In this document: one piece after another, positions 45,727 to 59,544 of the stretch
How positions within the stretch are numbered: position 1 is the first letter of the stretch
Layout: each line of letters begins with the position of its first letter
NCBI RefSeq assembly: GCF_002307495.1
Contig: NZ_NTMR01000002.1
Coordinates: 1-64,000, forward strand
Direction of reading: 5' to 3'
From: Pseudomonas abyssi
GTDB lineage: Bacteria > Pseudomonadota > Gammaproteobacteria > Pseudomonadales > Pseudomonadaceae
Length of the DNA: 64,000 bases
The notes under the pieces: model-generated
What the model saw: only the letters and a program-made list of their open reading frames with translations
The model's database searches: none
What the model was told of the DNA's origin: nothing
Program-made: the position numbers and the translations under genes

Positions 45727-46785
45727 ATGCCGGACACACCTGCGCCGCTGGTGCTGATCGAACGCCGGGGCCGCATTGGCCAGCTCACTCTCAACCGCCC
45801 TGCCGGGCTGAACGCGCTGAATCTGCACATGGTGCGCATGCTGCACCAGCAGCTGGAAGCCTGGGAGCGCGACCCACAGGTCGAGGCCGTGGTGCTGCGC
45901 GGCGCAGGTGAACGCGCCTTCTGTGCCGGCGGCGACATTCGTCACATGTACGACAGCTATCTGGCCGGCCGCAGCCACGAGCCGGAAACCTTCTTCAGCG
46001 AAGAATATGATCTGGACGCTTACATCCACGCCTATCACAAACCGATTCTGGCGCTGATGGATGGCTTTGTCCTGGGCGGAGGTATGGGGCTGGCACAGGG
46101 TGCGAGCATCCGCCTGCTAACCGAGCGCTCACGGCTCGGTATGCCGGAAACCGGCATTGGCTACTTCCCTGATGTCGGCGGCAGCTATTTTCTGTCCCGC
46201 CTGCCGGGTCAACTCGGCATGTACCTGGGCATCACCGGCAACCACATTGGCAGCAGCGACGCGCTGTATGCCGGTCTTGGCGATCTGTGCATCAACAGCG
46301 ACAGGCTCGGCGAGCTGGACAGCCTGATCGACAGCTTCAACCCGGCCGACGGCAGCCTGCGCGATCAGGTCTCCGCACTGGCCGACTGCACCCTGCCCGC
46401 CGCCGTGCTGGAGGCGCTGCAACCGGCCATCGATCTGCACTTTGCCCAGCCCGACATCGCCGCAATCCGCGCGTCACTAGCCAACGAACAGCGCCCCGAG
46501 TACCGCGACTGGGCCCAGCGCACCATCGAGATCATCGCCAACCGTTCGCCGCTGGCCATGGCCGTCACCCAGGCTATGCTGTTGCGCGGTCGCTCACTGC
46601 CACTGGCGGACTGCTTTGCCATGGAACTGCACATCGGTCGCCAGTGGTTCGAGAAAGGCAACATCATGGAAGGCGTGCGCGCGCTGATCGTCGACAAGGA
46701 CAAGCAGCCGCGCTGGCAGCCAGCGCATATCGACCAGCTTGATCCGGCGCAGGTCGAAGCCTTCTTCGACGGCTTTCAGCGGTAA
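45727..46785 (+). CDS. enoyl-CoA hydratase/isomerase family, 3-hydroxyisobutyryl-CoA hydrolase-like
   Basis: The 352-residue crotonase-fold protein has the oxyanion-hole block [15 protein letters not shown] near 62-76 and [17 protein letters not shown] near 110-126. Its Glu/Asp pattern ([19 protein letters not shown]) and its extended C-terminal region point to 3-hydroxyisobutyryl-CoA hydrolase of valine catabolism rather than a simple hydratase. AAAGGAG precedes the ATG. Its end overlaps convergent dnaE2 by ten bases. Confidence 0.85.
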   Translation: MPDTPAPLVLIERRGRIGQLTLNRPAGLNALNLHMVRMLHQQLEAWERDPQVEAVVLRGAGERAFCAGGDIRHMYDSYLAGRSHEPETFFSEEYDLDAYIHAYHKPILALMDGFVLGGGMGLAQGASIRLLTERSRLGMPETGIGYFPDVGGSYFLSRLPGQLGMYLGITGNHIGSSDALYAGLGDLCINSDRLGELDSLIDSFNPADGSLRDQVSALADCTLPAAVLEALQPAIDLHFAQPDIAAIRASLANEQRPEYRDWAQRTIEIIANRSPLAMAVTQAMLLRGRSLPLADCFAMELHIGRQWFEKGNIMEGVRALIVDKDKQPRWQPAHIDQLDPAQVEAFFDGFQR

Positions 46786-49700
46786 TCCCGGCTGCGAACA
46801 TCCAGCTTGTGTAATAGCCCGGTCAGGTCGTGCAGCTGCCGGGCGATCACATGACGCACCCCGTCGCGCGCCTCAAACTGCCCGCGCACTTCCAGCAGGC
46901 GCGAGCCACGCAGCACCGAGCGCTGCCGCTCGGCCAGATCGCTCCAGACGATCACGTTGATCATGCCGAACTCGTCTTCCAGGGTGACAAAGGTCACCCC
47001 GGTGGCCGTCTGCGGACGCTGGCGACCGACCACCAGCCCGGCCACCCGTACCGGCTGGTCTGGCGACATTGCCAACAGCTCCCGAGAACTGCGGCAACCC
47101 AGCTCGCGCAGCTGATCACGCAACAGTCCCAGCGGATGCGGGCCCATGCTGGTACCGAGACTGGCGTAATCGGCTTCCATATCTTCCACCACCGAGGGTT
47201 GCGGAATCAGCGCCGGACTCTCGGCCTGATCGTGCTGCGCCTGGAGCAGCGGCAACTGCGGCTCGACGCCAGCCACTGCCCAGCGTGCCCGAAAACGGTT
47301 GCCTGCCAACCCGCGCAGCGCTCCGGCGTCAGCCAGCTGGGCGCGGGCACGGCTACCCAAGCCGCCACGCTGGGCCAGATCAGCGACATCGGCAAAGTCC
47401 TGCTGGGCGCGCGCCCGCAGTAGCCGCTCGGCATCGTCCCGACTCAGGCCTTTCACCTGCCGCAGGCCAAGGCGAATGGCCGGTTGCGCCCCCTCCTGCT
47501 CGACCGCTTCCAGCGAACAGTCCCAGTCACTGCAGCGCACATCCACCGGCCGGATTTCGATCTGGTGGCGGCGGGCGTCCTGCAGCAACTGGTCCGGACT
47601 GTAAAACCCCATCGGCCAGCTGTTGATCAACGCACAGGTGAAGGCTGCCGGCTCATGACACTTCAGCCAGCTGCTGGCGTAACTCAGCAACGCGAAACTG
47701 GCGGCGTGGGACTCGGGAAAGCCGTAGCTGCCAAAGCCCTTGATCTGCTCGAAGATGCGCTCGGAAAAGGCCTGACTGTAGCCGCGCGCCAGCATGCCCT
47801 CGGTCAACCGTTGCCGGTGGTGCTCCAACCCGCCGTGGCGCTTCCAGGCAGCCATTGAGCGGCGCAGTTCATCCGCCTCGCCCGGTGTGTAGCCAGCAGC
47901 AACAATCGCCAACTCCATCACCTGCTCCTGAAACAACGGCACGCCCAGGGTGCGCTCGAACACCTTGCGCAATTCCGGTGAGGGATAGTCGACCGCTTCT
48001 TCTTTATTACGGCGCCGCAGGAAGGGATGCACCATGTCGCCCTGAATCGGCCCGGGCCGCACAATCGACACCTGGATCACCAGATCGTAGAAACAGCGCG
48101 GGCGCAGCCGCGGCAGCATCGCCATCTGCGCCCGCGACTCAATCTGAAACACGCCAACGGTATCGGCACGGCTGATCATTTCGTAGGTCGGCAAATCATC
48201 CTGCGGAATAGTTGCCAGCGTCAGATCCCGGCCACGGTGGCGCCGCAACAGGTCGAAGGTGCGACGCAGCGCGCTGAGCATGCCCAGCGCCAGCACGTCG
48301 ACCTTGAGCATGCCGACCGCGTCCAGATCGTCCTTATCCCACTGGATCACCGTGCGCTCGGCCATGCTGGCGTTCTCCACCGGCACCAGGGTGTCGAGTG
48401 GCGCATCCGACATGACAAAACCGCCCGGATGCTGCGACAGGTGCCGGGGAAAGCCGATCAGCTCACCCGCCAGCGTCAGCACCCGATGCAGCCAGGGATT
48501 GTTCACGTCAAACCCGGCCTCGGCCAGCCGCTCGGCGCTGGGCAGTTGCTTGCTCCAGCGACTGCAGCAGCGCCCAAGCTGATCGATCTGCTCCTGCGGC
48601 AGACCCAGCGCCCGTGCCACATCGCGTACCGCGCCCGCCGACAGGTAACGGGTAACCACCGCAGTCAGCGCGGCGCGCTCACGCCCGTAACGGCGAAAGA
48701 TGTACTGGATGACCTCTTCGCGCCGCTCGTGCTCAAAATCCACGTCGATATCCGGCGGCTCATCGCGCTCGCGGGAGATAAAGCGCTCGAACAGCAGGTT
48801 GCTGCGGCCTGGGTCCAGCTCGGTGATCCCCAGCGCAAAACATACCGCCGAATTGGCCGCCGAGCCGCGCCCCTGACAGAGAATGTGCTGGCCGCGAGCG
48901 AAAGCGACGATATCTTGCACGGTCAGAAAGTAACTGTCGTAGGCCTTCTCGGCAATCAGCGCCAGCTCGTGCTCCAGCTGCGTACGCACCTTGTCGCTGA
49001 GCCCGTTCGGCCAGCGCCAGGCCGCACCTCGCCAGGTCAGCTCACACAACCAACTGGACGGGGTATGCCCCTCCGGTACCAGCTCCCGCGGATACTGGTA
49101 ACGCAGCTCGCCCATGTCGAACCGGCAGCGCGCGGCGATGCGGCGGCTTTCGGCCAGCAGCGCCGCTGGGTAGATCGCCGCCAGCGCCGACAGACTGCGC
49201 AGATGGCGTTCGCCATTGGCAAACAGCCGGCTGCCCGCCTCCATCACCGTGCAGTGATGACGCAGTGCGGTCAGGGTATCCTGCAGCGCGCGCCGCCCAC
49301 GCACATGCATGTGTACGTCACCGCTGGCGACACAGGGCAGACCGAGCCGGGCGGCCAGACCCTGCAGTTGATCCAGCTTGCGCGCATCGTCCGGCCCACG
49401 GTGCAGCTCGACTGCCAGCCACAGACGCCCCGGCAGCAGCGGCTGCAGCTGCCGGCCGTGCTCCTCATCCTGACCGTGGCGCGGCAGCCACAGGCCCAGC
49501 AAGCCATCCAGCGCGTCAGTCAGGTCCTCAAGCCGCAAACAGTATTCACCCTTTCCGGCACGACGGCGGGCCAGGGTCAGCAGCCGGCACAGGCTCTGAT
49601 AGCCGGTCAGGTTCTCGACCAGCAACACCAGTTTGGGGCCGTTCTCCAGCTGAATCTCGCTGCCAACAATCAGTTTCAAACCGGACTCCTGCGCCGCCTG

Positions 49701-49859
49701 CCAGGCACGCACAATGCCAGCCAGGCTGGCCTCATCGGTAATCGCCAGGGCGTCATAGCCGTGCTGCCGGGCACGAGCAAACAACTCCTGCGCACTGGAC
49801 GCCCCGCGCTGAAAGCTGAAATTGGACAGGCAATGCAGTTCCGCGTAGCCCACGCTCAT
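46776..49859 (-). CDS. dnaE2: error-prone DNA polymerase DnaE2 (ImuC)
   Basis: The C-family polymerase of about 1027 residues has an N-terminal PHP domain ([22 protein letters not shown]), palm-domain catalytic acidic residues in [15 protein letters not shown], and a C-terminal OB domain. It does SOS-induced translesion synthesis with ImuB. It is shorter than the replicative DnaE in this window (1177), as expected. It overlaps the imuB stop by four bases, so the three imu genes form one operon. Confidence 0.95.
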   Translation of the reverse strand: MSVGYAELHCLSNFSFQRGASSAQELFARARQHGYDALAITDEASLAGIVRAWQAAQESGLKLIVGSEIQLENGPKLVLLVENLTGYQSLCRLLTLARRRAGKGEYCLRLEDLTDALDGLLGLWLPRHGQDEEHGRQLQPLLPGRLWLAVELHRGPDDARKLDQLQGLAARLGLPCVASGDVHMHVRGRRALQDTLTALRHHCTVMEAGSRLFANGERHLRSLSALAAIYPAALLAESRRIAARCRFDMGELRYQYPRELVPEGHTPSSWLCELTWRGAAWRWPNGLSDKVRTQLEHELALIAEKAYDSYFLTVQDIVAFARGQHILCQGRGSAANSAVCFALGITELDPGRSNLLFERFISRERDEPPDIDVDFEHERREEVIQYIFRRYGRERAALTAVVTRYLSAGAVRDVARALGLPQEQIDQLGRCCSRWSKQLPSAERLAEAGFDVNNPWLHRVLTLAGELIGFPRHLSQHPGGFVMSDAPLDTLVPVENASMAERTVIQWDKDDLDAVGMLKVDVLALGMLSALRRTFDLLRRHRGRDLTLATIPQDDLPTYEMISRADTVGVFQIESRAQMAMLPRLRPRCFYDLVIQVSIVRPGPIQGDMVHPFLRRRNKEEAVDYPSPELRKVFERTLGVPLFQEQVMELAIVAAGYTPGEADELRRSMAAWKRHGGLEHHRQRLTEGMLARGYSQAFSERIFEQIKGFGSYGFPESHAASFALLSYASSWLKCHEPAAFTCALINSWPMGFYSPDQLLQDARRHQIEIRPVDVRCSDWDCSLEAVEQEGAQPAIRLGLRQVKGLSRDDAERLLRARAQQDFADVADLAQRGGLGSRARAQLADAGALRGLAGNRFRARWAVAGVEPQLPLLQAQHDQAESPALIPQPSVVEDMEADYASLGTSMGPHPLGLLRDQLRELGCRSSRELLAMSPDQPVRVAGLVVGRQRPQTATGVTFVTLEDEFGMINVIVWSDLAERQRSVLRGSRLLEVRGQFEARDGVRHVIARQLHDLTGLLHKLDVRSRDYR

Positions 49860-51265
49860 GCAAACCACCCGTGCACCCAGAGCGGGCCGGGGCGTCCGGC
49901 GGCATGAAAGGCCCAGGCCCGGCGTCCGTCGCGGGTTTCGATCAGGTAGTAGTCACGCCGCACGTCCTCGCCATCCCACCAACCGGATTCGATCCGCTCC
50001 GGTCCGGCCAGCACCCGCGGAAACAGGTCATTGAGCAACTCCGGCTCGGCCAGCAGCCAGCCCGGCCGCGGCCCGGGCGGTCGCGCAGCTGCGTCGCCCC
50101 GCTCCTGCGCCAGCCAGCTGCGCTCGGGCCGGTGCTCATCCACCGCGGCCAGCGGCTGAACGACCTTGTCGCCCAGGCGTGAGCGCAGCCGTTCACAGAC
50201 CTGCAGCCAGCTCTGCGACTGCTGCGGCCGATTACTGAACAGCTCTGCTGCGGCCGGTACAAAGCGCGGCAGATCTTCGGCGAGCAGGGTCAACGCCTGT
50301 ACCGGCGCGGCCAGTTCGATACGCTCCAGCCGCCCCCGCGCCAACTCGAACAGCCGCTCGGGGTCACGCTCGGCCCCCAGCAAGCCGACCGGCAGCTCGC
50401 TGGCGGGCTGGCGGCGGTGCTCCAGCAGCAGCACAAAGCGCTGCACGCCACAGTCCCGCCCGGCCAGAAAGGTCGCCAGGTCACCAATCAAACGCCGTAA
50501 CGGGAACAACAGCGAGGTGGTCGACTCGACGTCAAAGTTGAATTCGATGCGCTGACGAAACCGATCCGGCGGCTGATAACAACTCAGCGCCAGCGGATGA
50601 TGCCCCTGCAACTGATCAAGGTGTGCCAGCAACTGCGGCGGGAAGCGTTTGGCTAGGCCGTCACGGGGTAATTCCAGCACCTGCTGCAGGCGACGCAGGC
50701 CCATACGCTGCAGGCTCTCCACCAGCTCGCCCGGCAGGCCGCTGCGCGCCACCGGCAGACGCTGCAGCTCGGTCTGCAGCGCCTGCTCATCCACCGCCAG
50801 CCCGTCCGCCACGTTGGTCAGCACCCGGGCCGCCAGCGGGTTGGGCGCCAGCACCAGCCGATGCTGAAAGCCCAGCGCCTGCAGCTCGGCGCGCAGTCGC
50901 TGCTCAAGTTCAGGCCAGGGACCGAACAAACGCAAACTGGAGGCCACCTCCAGCAACAGGGTGCGGGGGAAATCCAGACTCACATGACCACTGAAGCCGT
51001 ACGCCCAGCTGGCCAGAAACTGCTGCCAATGCTCGATCTGTGCCGGGTCATGTTCGACCGTGTCAAAGTACTCCAGCAGCGTCCGCGCCTGGGTCAGGCT
51101 CTGCCCTGAGCGTAACCCCTGCGCGCGTGCCGACTCATTGACCGCCTGCAGCACACGCCGTTGCGGCGGTCCGCTGAGCAGCGCCAAGGGCACAGTCGGA
51201 TCATCGCGGCTACGCAGCACCGCATCCAGTGCCAGTTGGGGAAAGAGAATGCAAAGCCAGCGCAT
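49856..51265 (-). CDS. imuB: ImuB, catalytically inactive Y-family polymerase
   Basis: The 469-residue protein has the Y-family fold, but its N-terminus ([14 protein letters not shown]) lacks the catalytic Asp found in DinB's HVDCDCF motif. This fits the known role of ImuB as a scaffold bridging the beta-clamp, ImuA and DnaE2. Little-finger and C-terminal regions are present. The ATG at 51265 is chosen because it gives the family N-terminus and leaves seven bases after imuA. Confidence 0.92.
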   Translation of the reverse strand: MRWLCILFPQLALDAVLRSRDDPTVPLALLSGPPQRRVLQAVNESARAQGLRSGQSLTQARTLLEYFDTVEHDPAQIEHWQQFLASWAYGFSGHVSLDFPRTLLLEVASSLRLFGPWPELEQRLRAELQALGFQHRLVLAPNPLAARVLTNVADGLAVDEQALQTELQRLPVARSGLPGELVESLQRMGLRRLQQVLELPRDGLAKRFPPQLLAHLDQLQGHHPLALSCYQPPDRFRQRIEFNFDVESTTSLLFPLRRLIGDLATFLAGRDCGVQRFVLLLEHRRQPASELPVGLLGAERDPERLFELARGRLERIELAAPVQALTLLAEDLPRFVPAAAELFSNRPQQSQSWLQVCERLRSRLGDKVVQPLAAVDEHRPERSWLAQERGDAAARPPGPRPGWLLAEPELLNDLFPRVLAGPERIESGWWDGEDVRRDYYLIETRDGRRAWAFHAAGRPGPLWVHGWFA

Positions 51266-51272
51266 GGCGGCC

Positions 51273-51884
51273 TCAGAGGGAAATGCAGACAGGCCGCGCG
51301 GGTGCCACCCCACCCCGGCACTTGAGCACCCGCCACTGCCTCGGCTGTCGCTCCTGCAGCAGCCGCAGGGCGGCCGGCGACGGGTTGTCGGCAGCACGCC
51401 GGTCGCGCAGCACAAAAGCCAGCGTCTGGCCGTTGTCAGCCGCTACCTGCAGACGCCGCAGGGCGCGGTCATCCGCCTGCTCCGGCCAGCACAGCACGGC
51501 ACCACAGCTGCCCGAACGCAGGCACTGCTCCGCCGCCCAGAGCCGCTCGGCACCCCTGACCTGCAGTAGCGTCACCTGGGCCAACACCACGCCTGCCGCC
51601 TGCCAAGCGGGCGCAAAGGGAATCGCCGGCGCACCTACCAGCACCACCCGCTCTCCCGCCTGCGTCAAGCGCGCCAGCAGCGGCCACAATAACTGCAGCT
51701 CGCCACTGCCGGGTTGCCCCAGCAAAATCTCGTTCAGCGCAGCCAGCTGCCAGCCACCAGCGGGCAGCAATGCGTCCAACGCCGCATGCCCGGTCGGCTG
51801 CTCGGCCACCGGCTCACTCTGCTGGCGCCCGCGCCAGACACGCCGCGTCTCAAGCAACCGATCAAGTGCAACCACCGCGCCCAT
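51273..51884 (-). CDS. imuA: ImuA, RecA-like SOS mutagenesis protein
   Basis: The 203-residue RecA/SulA-like protein has the pattern LPAGGWQLAALNEILLGQPGSGELQLL, in which the Walker A Lys-Thr is missing, so ATP binding is doubtful. It is the first gene of the imuA-imuB-dnaE2 operon. A LexA box lies 18 bases upstream of the start. Confidence 0.92.
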   Translation of the reverse strand: MGAVVALDRLLETRRVWRGRQQSEPVAEQPTGHAALDALLPAGGWQLAALNEILLGQPGSGELQLLWPLLARLTQAGERVVLVGAPAIPFAPAWQAAGVVLAQVTLLQVRGAERLWAAEQCLRSGSCGAVLCWPEQADDRALRRLQVAADNGQTLAFVLRDRRAADNPSPAALRLLQERQPRQWRVLKCRGGVAPARPVCISL

Positions 51885-51902
51885 GAAAACCTCAGCAAAA
51901 TA

Positions 51903-51918
51903 CTGTATATGAGTACAG
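51903..51918 (-). promoter_or_regulatory. LexA (SOS) box of imuA-imuB-dnaE2
   Basis: CTGTATATGAGTACAG matches the gammaproteobacterial consensus CTG-TATATATATA-CAG in both half-sites, with one deviation in the AT core. It lies just upstream of imuA. Confidence 0.95.
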
Positions 51919-52032
51919 CATATTTATTCGCATGGTATCGGTCAATTGCAAACAGACGGGCACGACCAACGGCGTTTAAGATGACTGCAAACACGGCGCT
52001 CGGGGTGGCATGCGCGCGGTATTATCTATTGC

Positions 52033-52112
52033 GGGCGCGACATGTCGCGCCCCTACGAGGGGGCCCAGCGCAGGTTCCAGAAATTGGCGTAGGGGCACAG
52101 CATGCTGTGCCC
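52033..52112. repeat. pair of perfect 20-bp palindromes in mirrored arrangement
   Basis: Gggcgcgaca/tgtcgcgccc (52033-52052) and gggcacagca/tgctgtgccc (52093-52112) are both perfect palindromes. They are flanked on their inner sides by CTACG and CGTAG, so the whole 80-bp unit is itself an inverted arrangement. It looks like a REP/BIME- or MITE-like intergenic element at the junction of the imu cassette and ispD. Confidence 0.8.
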
Positions 52113-52164
52113 GAAAGACATCGATACCACGCAAGGAAGCCAGCTCAAACGCTAGAAAGAAAGA

Positions 52165-52863
52165 TCAACAGTCGCGCTGCCGCAACCACTCCAGATCCTC
52201 AGGACGAGTAATCTTCAGATTATCGGCCCGCCCCTCAACCAACAACGGCGCTAGCCCCGCCCACTCCATGGCCGAGGCTTCATCGGTAATCAGCGCACCC
52301 GCTGCCAGCGCATCAGTCAGCGCCTGCTGCAGTGGCCCAAGGCGAAACATCTGCGGGGTATAGGCCTGCCAGAACTGGCTGCGATCCGGGGTGGCGGTAA
52401 CCCGGCCATCCGGGCCAATCTGCTTGAGGGTGTCGCGCACCGGCACCGCCAGCAAGCCGCCGACCGGATCACTCCCCAGCGCACTCAGCAGCTTGTGCAG
52501 GTCACCATCGGTGAGATTGGGGCGAGCCGCATCGTGCACCAGCACCCAATCGTCATCGGCCGCGCCCAGCTCCCGCAGCGCAATAAGGCCATTGAGCACC
52601 GAGTCGGCACGCTCGCGCCCGCCGACTGCGCGGGTGATACGCGCATCCTCGGCACAGGGTAGCGTCGGCCACCAGCCATCATCAGCAGACAGGGAAACCA
52701 CCAACCCGCGCAATCCCGGTTGATCCAGGAAGCAGGCCAGTGTGTGTTCGATCAGGGTACGTTGACCCCAGAGGAGGTACTGCTTCGGGCGGTCTGCCTG
52801 CATGCGCGCGCCGACGCCGGCGGCGGGCAGAACGACCCAGAAATCAGGTGTAGCGGCGCTCAT
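52165..52863 (-). CDS. ispD: 2-C-methyl-D-erythritol 4-phosphate cytidylyltransferase
   Basis: The 232-residue enzyme makes CDP-methylerythritol in the MEP isoprenoid pathway. It has VVLPAAGVGARMQADRPKQYL (residues 10-30), VHDAARPNL and LITDEASAMEW. It overlaps ftsB by four bases. ispF, often close in other genera, is not in the 250 bases downstream, where the imu cassette is found instead. Confidence 0.96.
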   Translation of the reverse strand: MSAATPDFWVVLPAAGVGARMQADRPKQYLLWGQRTLIEHTLACFLDQPGLRGLVVSLSADDGWWPTLPCAEDARITRAVGGRERADSVLNGLIALRELGAADDDWVLVHDAARPNLTDGDLHKLLSALGSDPVGGLLAVPVRDTLKQIGPDGRVTATPDRSQFWQAYTPQMFRLGPLQQALTDALAAGALITDEASAMEWAGLAPLLVEGRADNLKITRPEDLEWLRQRDC

Positions 52864-53132
52864 GGCTCGCTCAATTGAAACAGGGTCTCACCCTCTTTGA
52901 CCATGCCCAGCTCACGGCGGGCACGCTCTTCAACGGTCTCAAGCCCCTGCTTGAGTTCGATGACTTCAGCGGTCAGCACACGGTTGCGCTCCAGCAGCTG
53001 CTCGTTCTCGCGCGCTTGCGCGGCAATCTGCTGCTTGAGTTGTGATACATGGGCAAGACTGCCCTCACCAACCCAGAGCCGGTACTGCAGGGCTGCCAAC
53101 AATGACAGCGTAATCAGCCAGAGCCATTTCAA
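52860..53132 (-). CDS. ftsB: cell division protein FtsB
   Basis: The 90-residue bitopic membrane protein has an N-terminal transmembrane helix (about 3-20) and a periplasmic coiled coil (LKQQIAAQARENEQLLERN). It ends in the conserved ERARRELGMVKEGE. It forms the FtsQLB divisome complex. Its position between eno and ispD is the usual gammaproteobacterial one. Confidence 0.95.
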   Translation of the reverse strand: MKWLWLITLSLLAALQYRLWVGEGSLAHVSQLKQQIAAQARENEQLLERNRVLTAEVIELKQGLETVEERARRELGMVKEGETLFQLSEP

Positions 53133-53156
53133 GCTGAATGCTCCCGTCGAGGAACA

Positions 53157-53180
53157 GCGGGTGCGCGTGAGCGCACCCGC
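53157..53180. other. intercistronic hairpin between eno and ftsB
   Basis: The perfect ten-base stem gcgggtgcgc/gcgcacccgc with a four-base loop follows the eno stop. There is no T-run, so mRNA processing or partial attenuation between the highly expressed eno and ftsB is plausible. Confidence 0.5.
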
Positions 53181-53188
53181 CAGTCCAA

Positions 53189-54487
<1,299 letters not shown>

Positions 54488-54530
54488 CTAGCTCCGTATA
54501 TCGAGTCAATCGGGTGAAAGCGGTAGCGGC

Positions 54531-57088
<2,558 letters not shown>

Positions 57089-57162
57089 TCAGAGGCAGCC
57101 TGAACGGCCAGCCAAAGTCTCGACAAGATGGGAAGTCAGGATACCAGACAGCCCCCGCTTGC

Positions 57163-58491
57163 TCAATCCGAAACAGGCTTCCAACTGACCGTAAAACCGC
57201 TGTCTGTACCCTCAACCAAAGCCCGCTCCGCGTTCCAGCGTCCAGCCACCGACACCAGCTCGCCGCCAGAGTATAGCAACGGTACCGACGAGCGCAGCCA
57301 GGCAGGAATCTGAGCTTCTTGCAATAGCTGTTTGACCGACTGGGTCGGACGCGTCGCCAGCTTGATCTGCTCGCCGCCCTGGCGATAACGCACCTGCCAG
57401 CCGCCCGCACCTGGATCGCGCAACCCTCCCGCCATCGGCCGACAGTCCAGCGTGCCGTTACCCGCCAGTAGCAACTCCCCGTGCAGTGGCAGCAATGACT
57501 GCTCGCTGCGCGCTGGCAGCCACTGCGCCGGAACCAGCCACAGACGATCTGACGAACGGTACAGAGCGCAGCCGTCCAGCTGCAGCTGCGGCTGCGCATC
57601 CGGGCCGGCAGCCAATTGCTGCTGCAACTCAAGCAACCGACGCCGGTCCGGCATACGCACCGCCTGCTGACGCAGCCAGCAGCGCAGCAGATTACGTTGC
57701 CGGGCGGCCGACAAACCTAGCAGCGGAGCCAGCAACAGGCTCGGCCAGCGGGCCAGCCACGGATCAGCTCTGGGCTCTGCCACCCGCTGCAGATCATCCT
57801 GTGCCAGCTCATCCAGCAAGGCACTGGCCTCGCTGGCATGTTCAGCCAGGCGCAGCAGGCTGCGATCCAGCTGCGGCCACTCATGACGCAATCCCGGCAA
57901 CACCCGGTGACGCAGGGCCGTGCGGGCAAAACGCTCATCGGCATTGGCCGGATCTTCAATCCAGTCCAGCCCCTGTTGCCGCGCCCAGCTCTCCAGCTCG
58001 CTGCGTCGCCAATCGAGCAGAGGACGCGACAGCCAGCCAGCCCCCAGCGCACGGCGCGCAGGCATGCCGATCAACCCGCGCACACCGGTACCGCGCATCA
58101 GTCGAAACATCAGGGTTTCCAACTGGTCATCGCGGTGATGCGCCAGCAACAGTTCTGCGCCGGGCGCCAGCACCTCGGCAAAGGCCGCGTAGCGGGCATC
58201 ACGCGCCGCCTCCTCAATACTCGCGCCCTGCCCGACCTGCACACGCACGATCGTCAGCGGCACGCCGCGCGCGTCACAAGCACGCTGGCAGTGCGCCGCC
58301 CAGGCGTCAGCCTCGGCATGCAATCCGTGATGAACATGAATGGCGTGAAGCGGGGGGATATCTGAGAGTTGGCGGGCCTGACTCAACAGCTCAAGCAGAA
58401 CCATTGAGTCCAGGCCTCCGGACAACCCCAGCCACCAGGCCGGGGCGTCCATGCAGCGGGTGAGCTGCGTCAGCAGCCCCTGCGGGCTCAC
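57163..58491 (-). CDS. tilS: tRNA(Ile)-lysidine synthase
   Basis: The 442-residue enzyme converts C34 of the CAT-anticodon tRNA-Ile to lysidine. The PP-loop [15 protein letters not shown] is near residue 23, and [11 protein letters not shown] and [25 protein letters not shown] follow. A C-terminal TilS domain is present. It overlaps accA by four bases. Confidence 0.95.
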   Translation of the reverse strand: MSPQGLLTQLTRCMDAPAWWLGLSGGLDSMVLLELLSQARQLSDIPPLHAIHVHHGLHAEADAWAAHCQRACDARGVPLTIVRVQVGQGASIEEAARDARYAAFAEVLAPGAELLLAHHRDDQLETLMFRLMRGTGVRGLIGMPARRALGAGWLSRPLLDWRRSELESWARQQGLDWIEDPANADERFARTALRHRVLPGLRHEWPQLDRSLLRLAEHASEASALLDELAQDDLQRVAEPRADPWLARWPSLLLAPLLGLSAARQRNLLRCWLRQQAVRMPDRRRLLELQQQLAAGPDAQPQLQLDGCALYRSSDRLWLVPAQWLPARSEQSLLPLHGELLLAGNGTLDCRPMAGGLRDPGAGGWQVRYRQGGEQIKLATRPTQSVKQLLQEAQIPAWLRSSVPLLYSGGELVSVAGRWNAERALVEGTDSGFTVSWKPVSD

Positions 58492-59450
58492 TGAATACCG
58501 AAGGACATCAGGCGCTGGTAACGCGCTTCCAGCAGCTCGTCGCTGGAATGGGCACTCAGTTTATCCAGCTGGGTAATCAACTGCTGCTTGATACGCGCAG
58601 CGGTCTCCTGAGGTGAGCGTTGCGCGCCGCCCAGCGGCTCGGGGATCAGGGTGTCGACCAGGCCCAGCTCCTTCAAACGCTCGGCGGTAATACCCATGGC
58701 CGCCGCCGCGTCTGCGGCCTTTTCGGCGCTCTTCCACAAAATGGAGGCACAGCCTTCGGGCGAGATCACCGAATAGGTGGAGTACTGCAGCATCATCAGG
58801 TGATCGCAGACACCAATCGCCAGCGCGCCGCCGGAGCCACCCTCACCGATAACGGTGGCGATGATCGGGGTCTTCAGGCGCGACATGACCTGCAGGTTCC
58901 AGGCAATGGCTTCGCTCTGACCGCGCTCTTCAGCGTCGATACCGGGGTAGGCACCGGGGGTATCGATAAAGGTGACGACCGGCATTTTGAAGCGCTCGGC
59001 CATTTCCATCAGGCGGCAGGCCTTGCGGTAGCCTTCAGGCTTGGGCATGCCGAAGTTGCGGCGTACCTTTTCCTTTACATCACGGCCTTTCTGGTGACCG
59101 ATGACCATGACTGCACGGCCGTCCAGCCGAGCGATACCGCCCACAATCGCAGCATCGTCAGCAAAGTGACGATCACCGTGCAGTTCCTCGAAATCCGTGA
59201 AGATGTGGCGAATGTAGTCCAGCGTATAGGGACGCTGCGGGTGGCGCGACATCTGCGCGACCTGCCAGCTGCTCAGGTTGCCGAAGATGCTCTCGGTCAG
59301 GGACTTGCTCTTCTCCTGCAACCGGGTGATCTCTTCGGTGATGTTCAGCGAGTTATCGCTGCCGACCAGACGCAATTCTTCGATTTTGGCCTGCAGGTCG
59401 GCGATCGGCTGTTCAAACTCCAAGTATTTCTGGCTGTTGCTCATAGGCAT
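58488..59450 (-). CDS. accA: acetyl-CoA carboxylase carboxyltransferase subunit alpha
   Basis: The 320-residue subunit transfers carboxyl from biotin to acetyl-CoA in the first step of fatty acid synthesis. It begins with the helical [19 protein letters not shown] and has [16 protein letters not shown] and [16 protein letters not shown]. An ATG two codons downstream (59444) is an alternative start. Confidence 0.97.
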   Translation of the reverse strand: MPMSNSQKYLEFEQPIADLQAKIEELRLVGSDNSLNITEEITRLQEKSKSLTESIFGNLSSWQVAQMSRHPQRPYTLDYIRHIFTDFEELHGDRHFADDAAIVGGIARLDGRAVMVIGHQKGRDVKEKVRRNFGMPKPEGYRKACRLMEMAERFKMPVVTFIDTPGAYPGIDAEERGQSEAIAWNLQVMSRLKTPIIATVIGEGGSGGALAIGVCDHLMMLQYSTYSVISPEGCASILWKSAEKAADAAAAMGITAERLKELGLVDTLIPEPLGGAQRSPQETAARIKQQLITQLDKLSAHSSDELLEARYQRLMSFGIQ

Positions 59451-59544
59451 CCATCATCCGCTTGCGCCCAACGCGGGCATCCAAAAAAGTATCGCAAATA
59501 ACCTTACGGGATTGCCGGGCGCCCGTCGAGCATCCGGCTTTGCG

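Noticed and set aside
48027-49907. 626-codon frame antisense to dnaE2
   Set aside because: It is a shadow frame. DnaE2 has full family features on the other strand.
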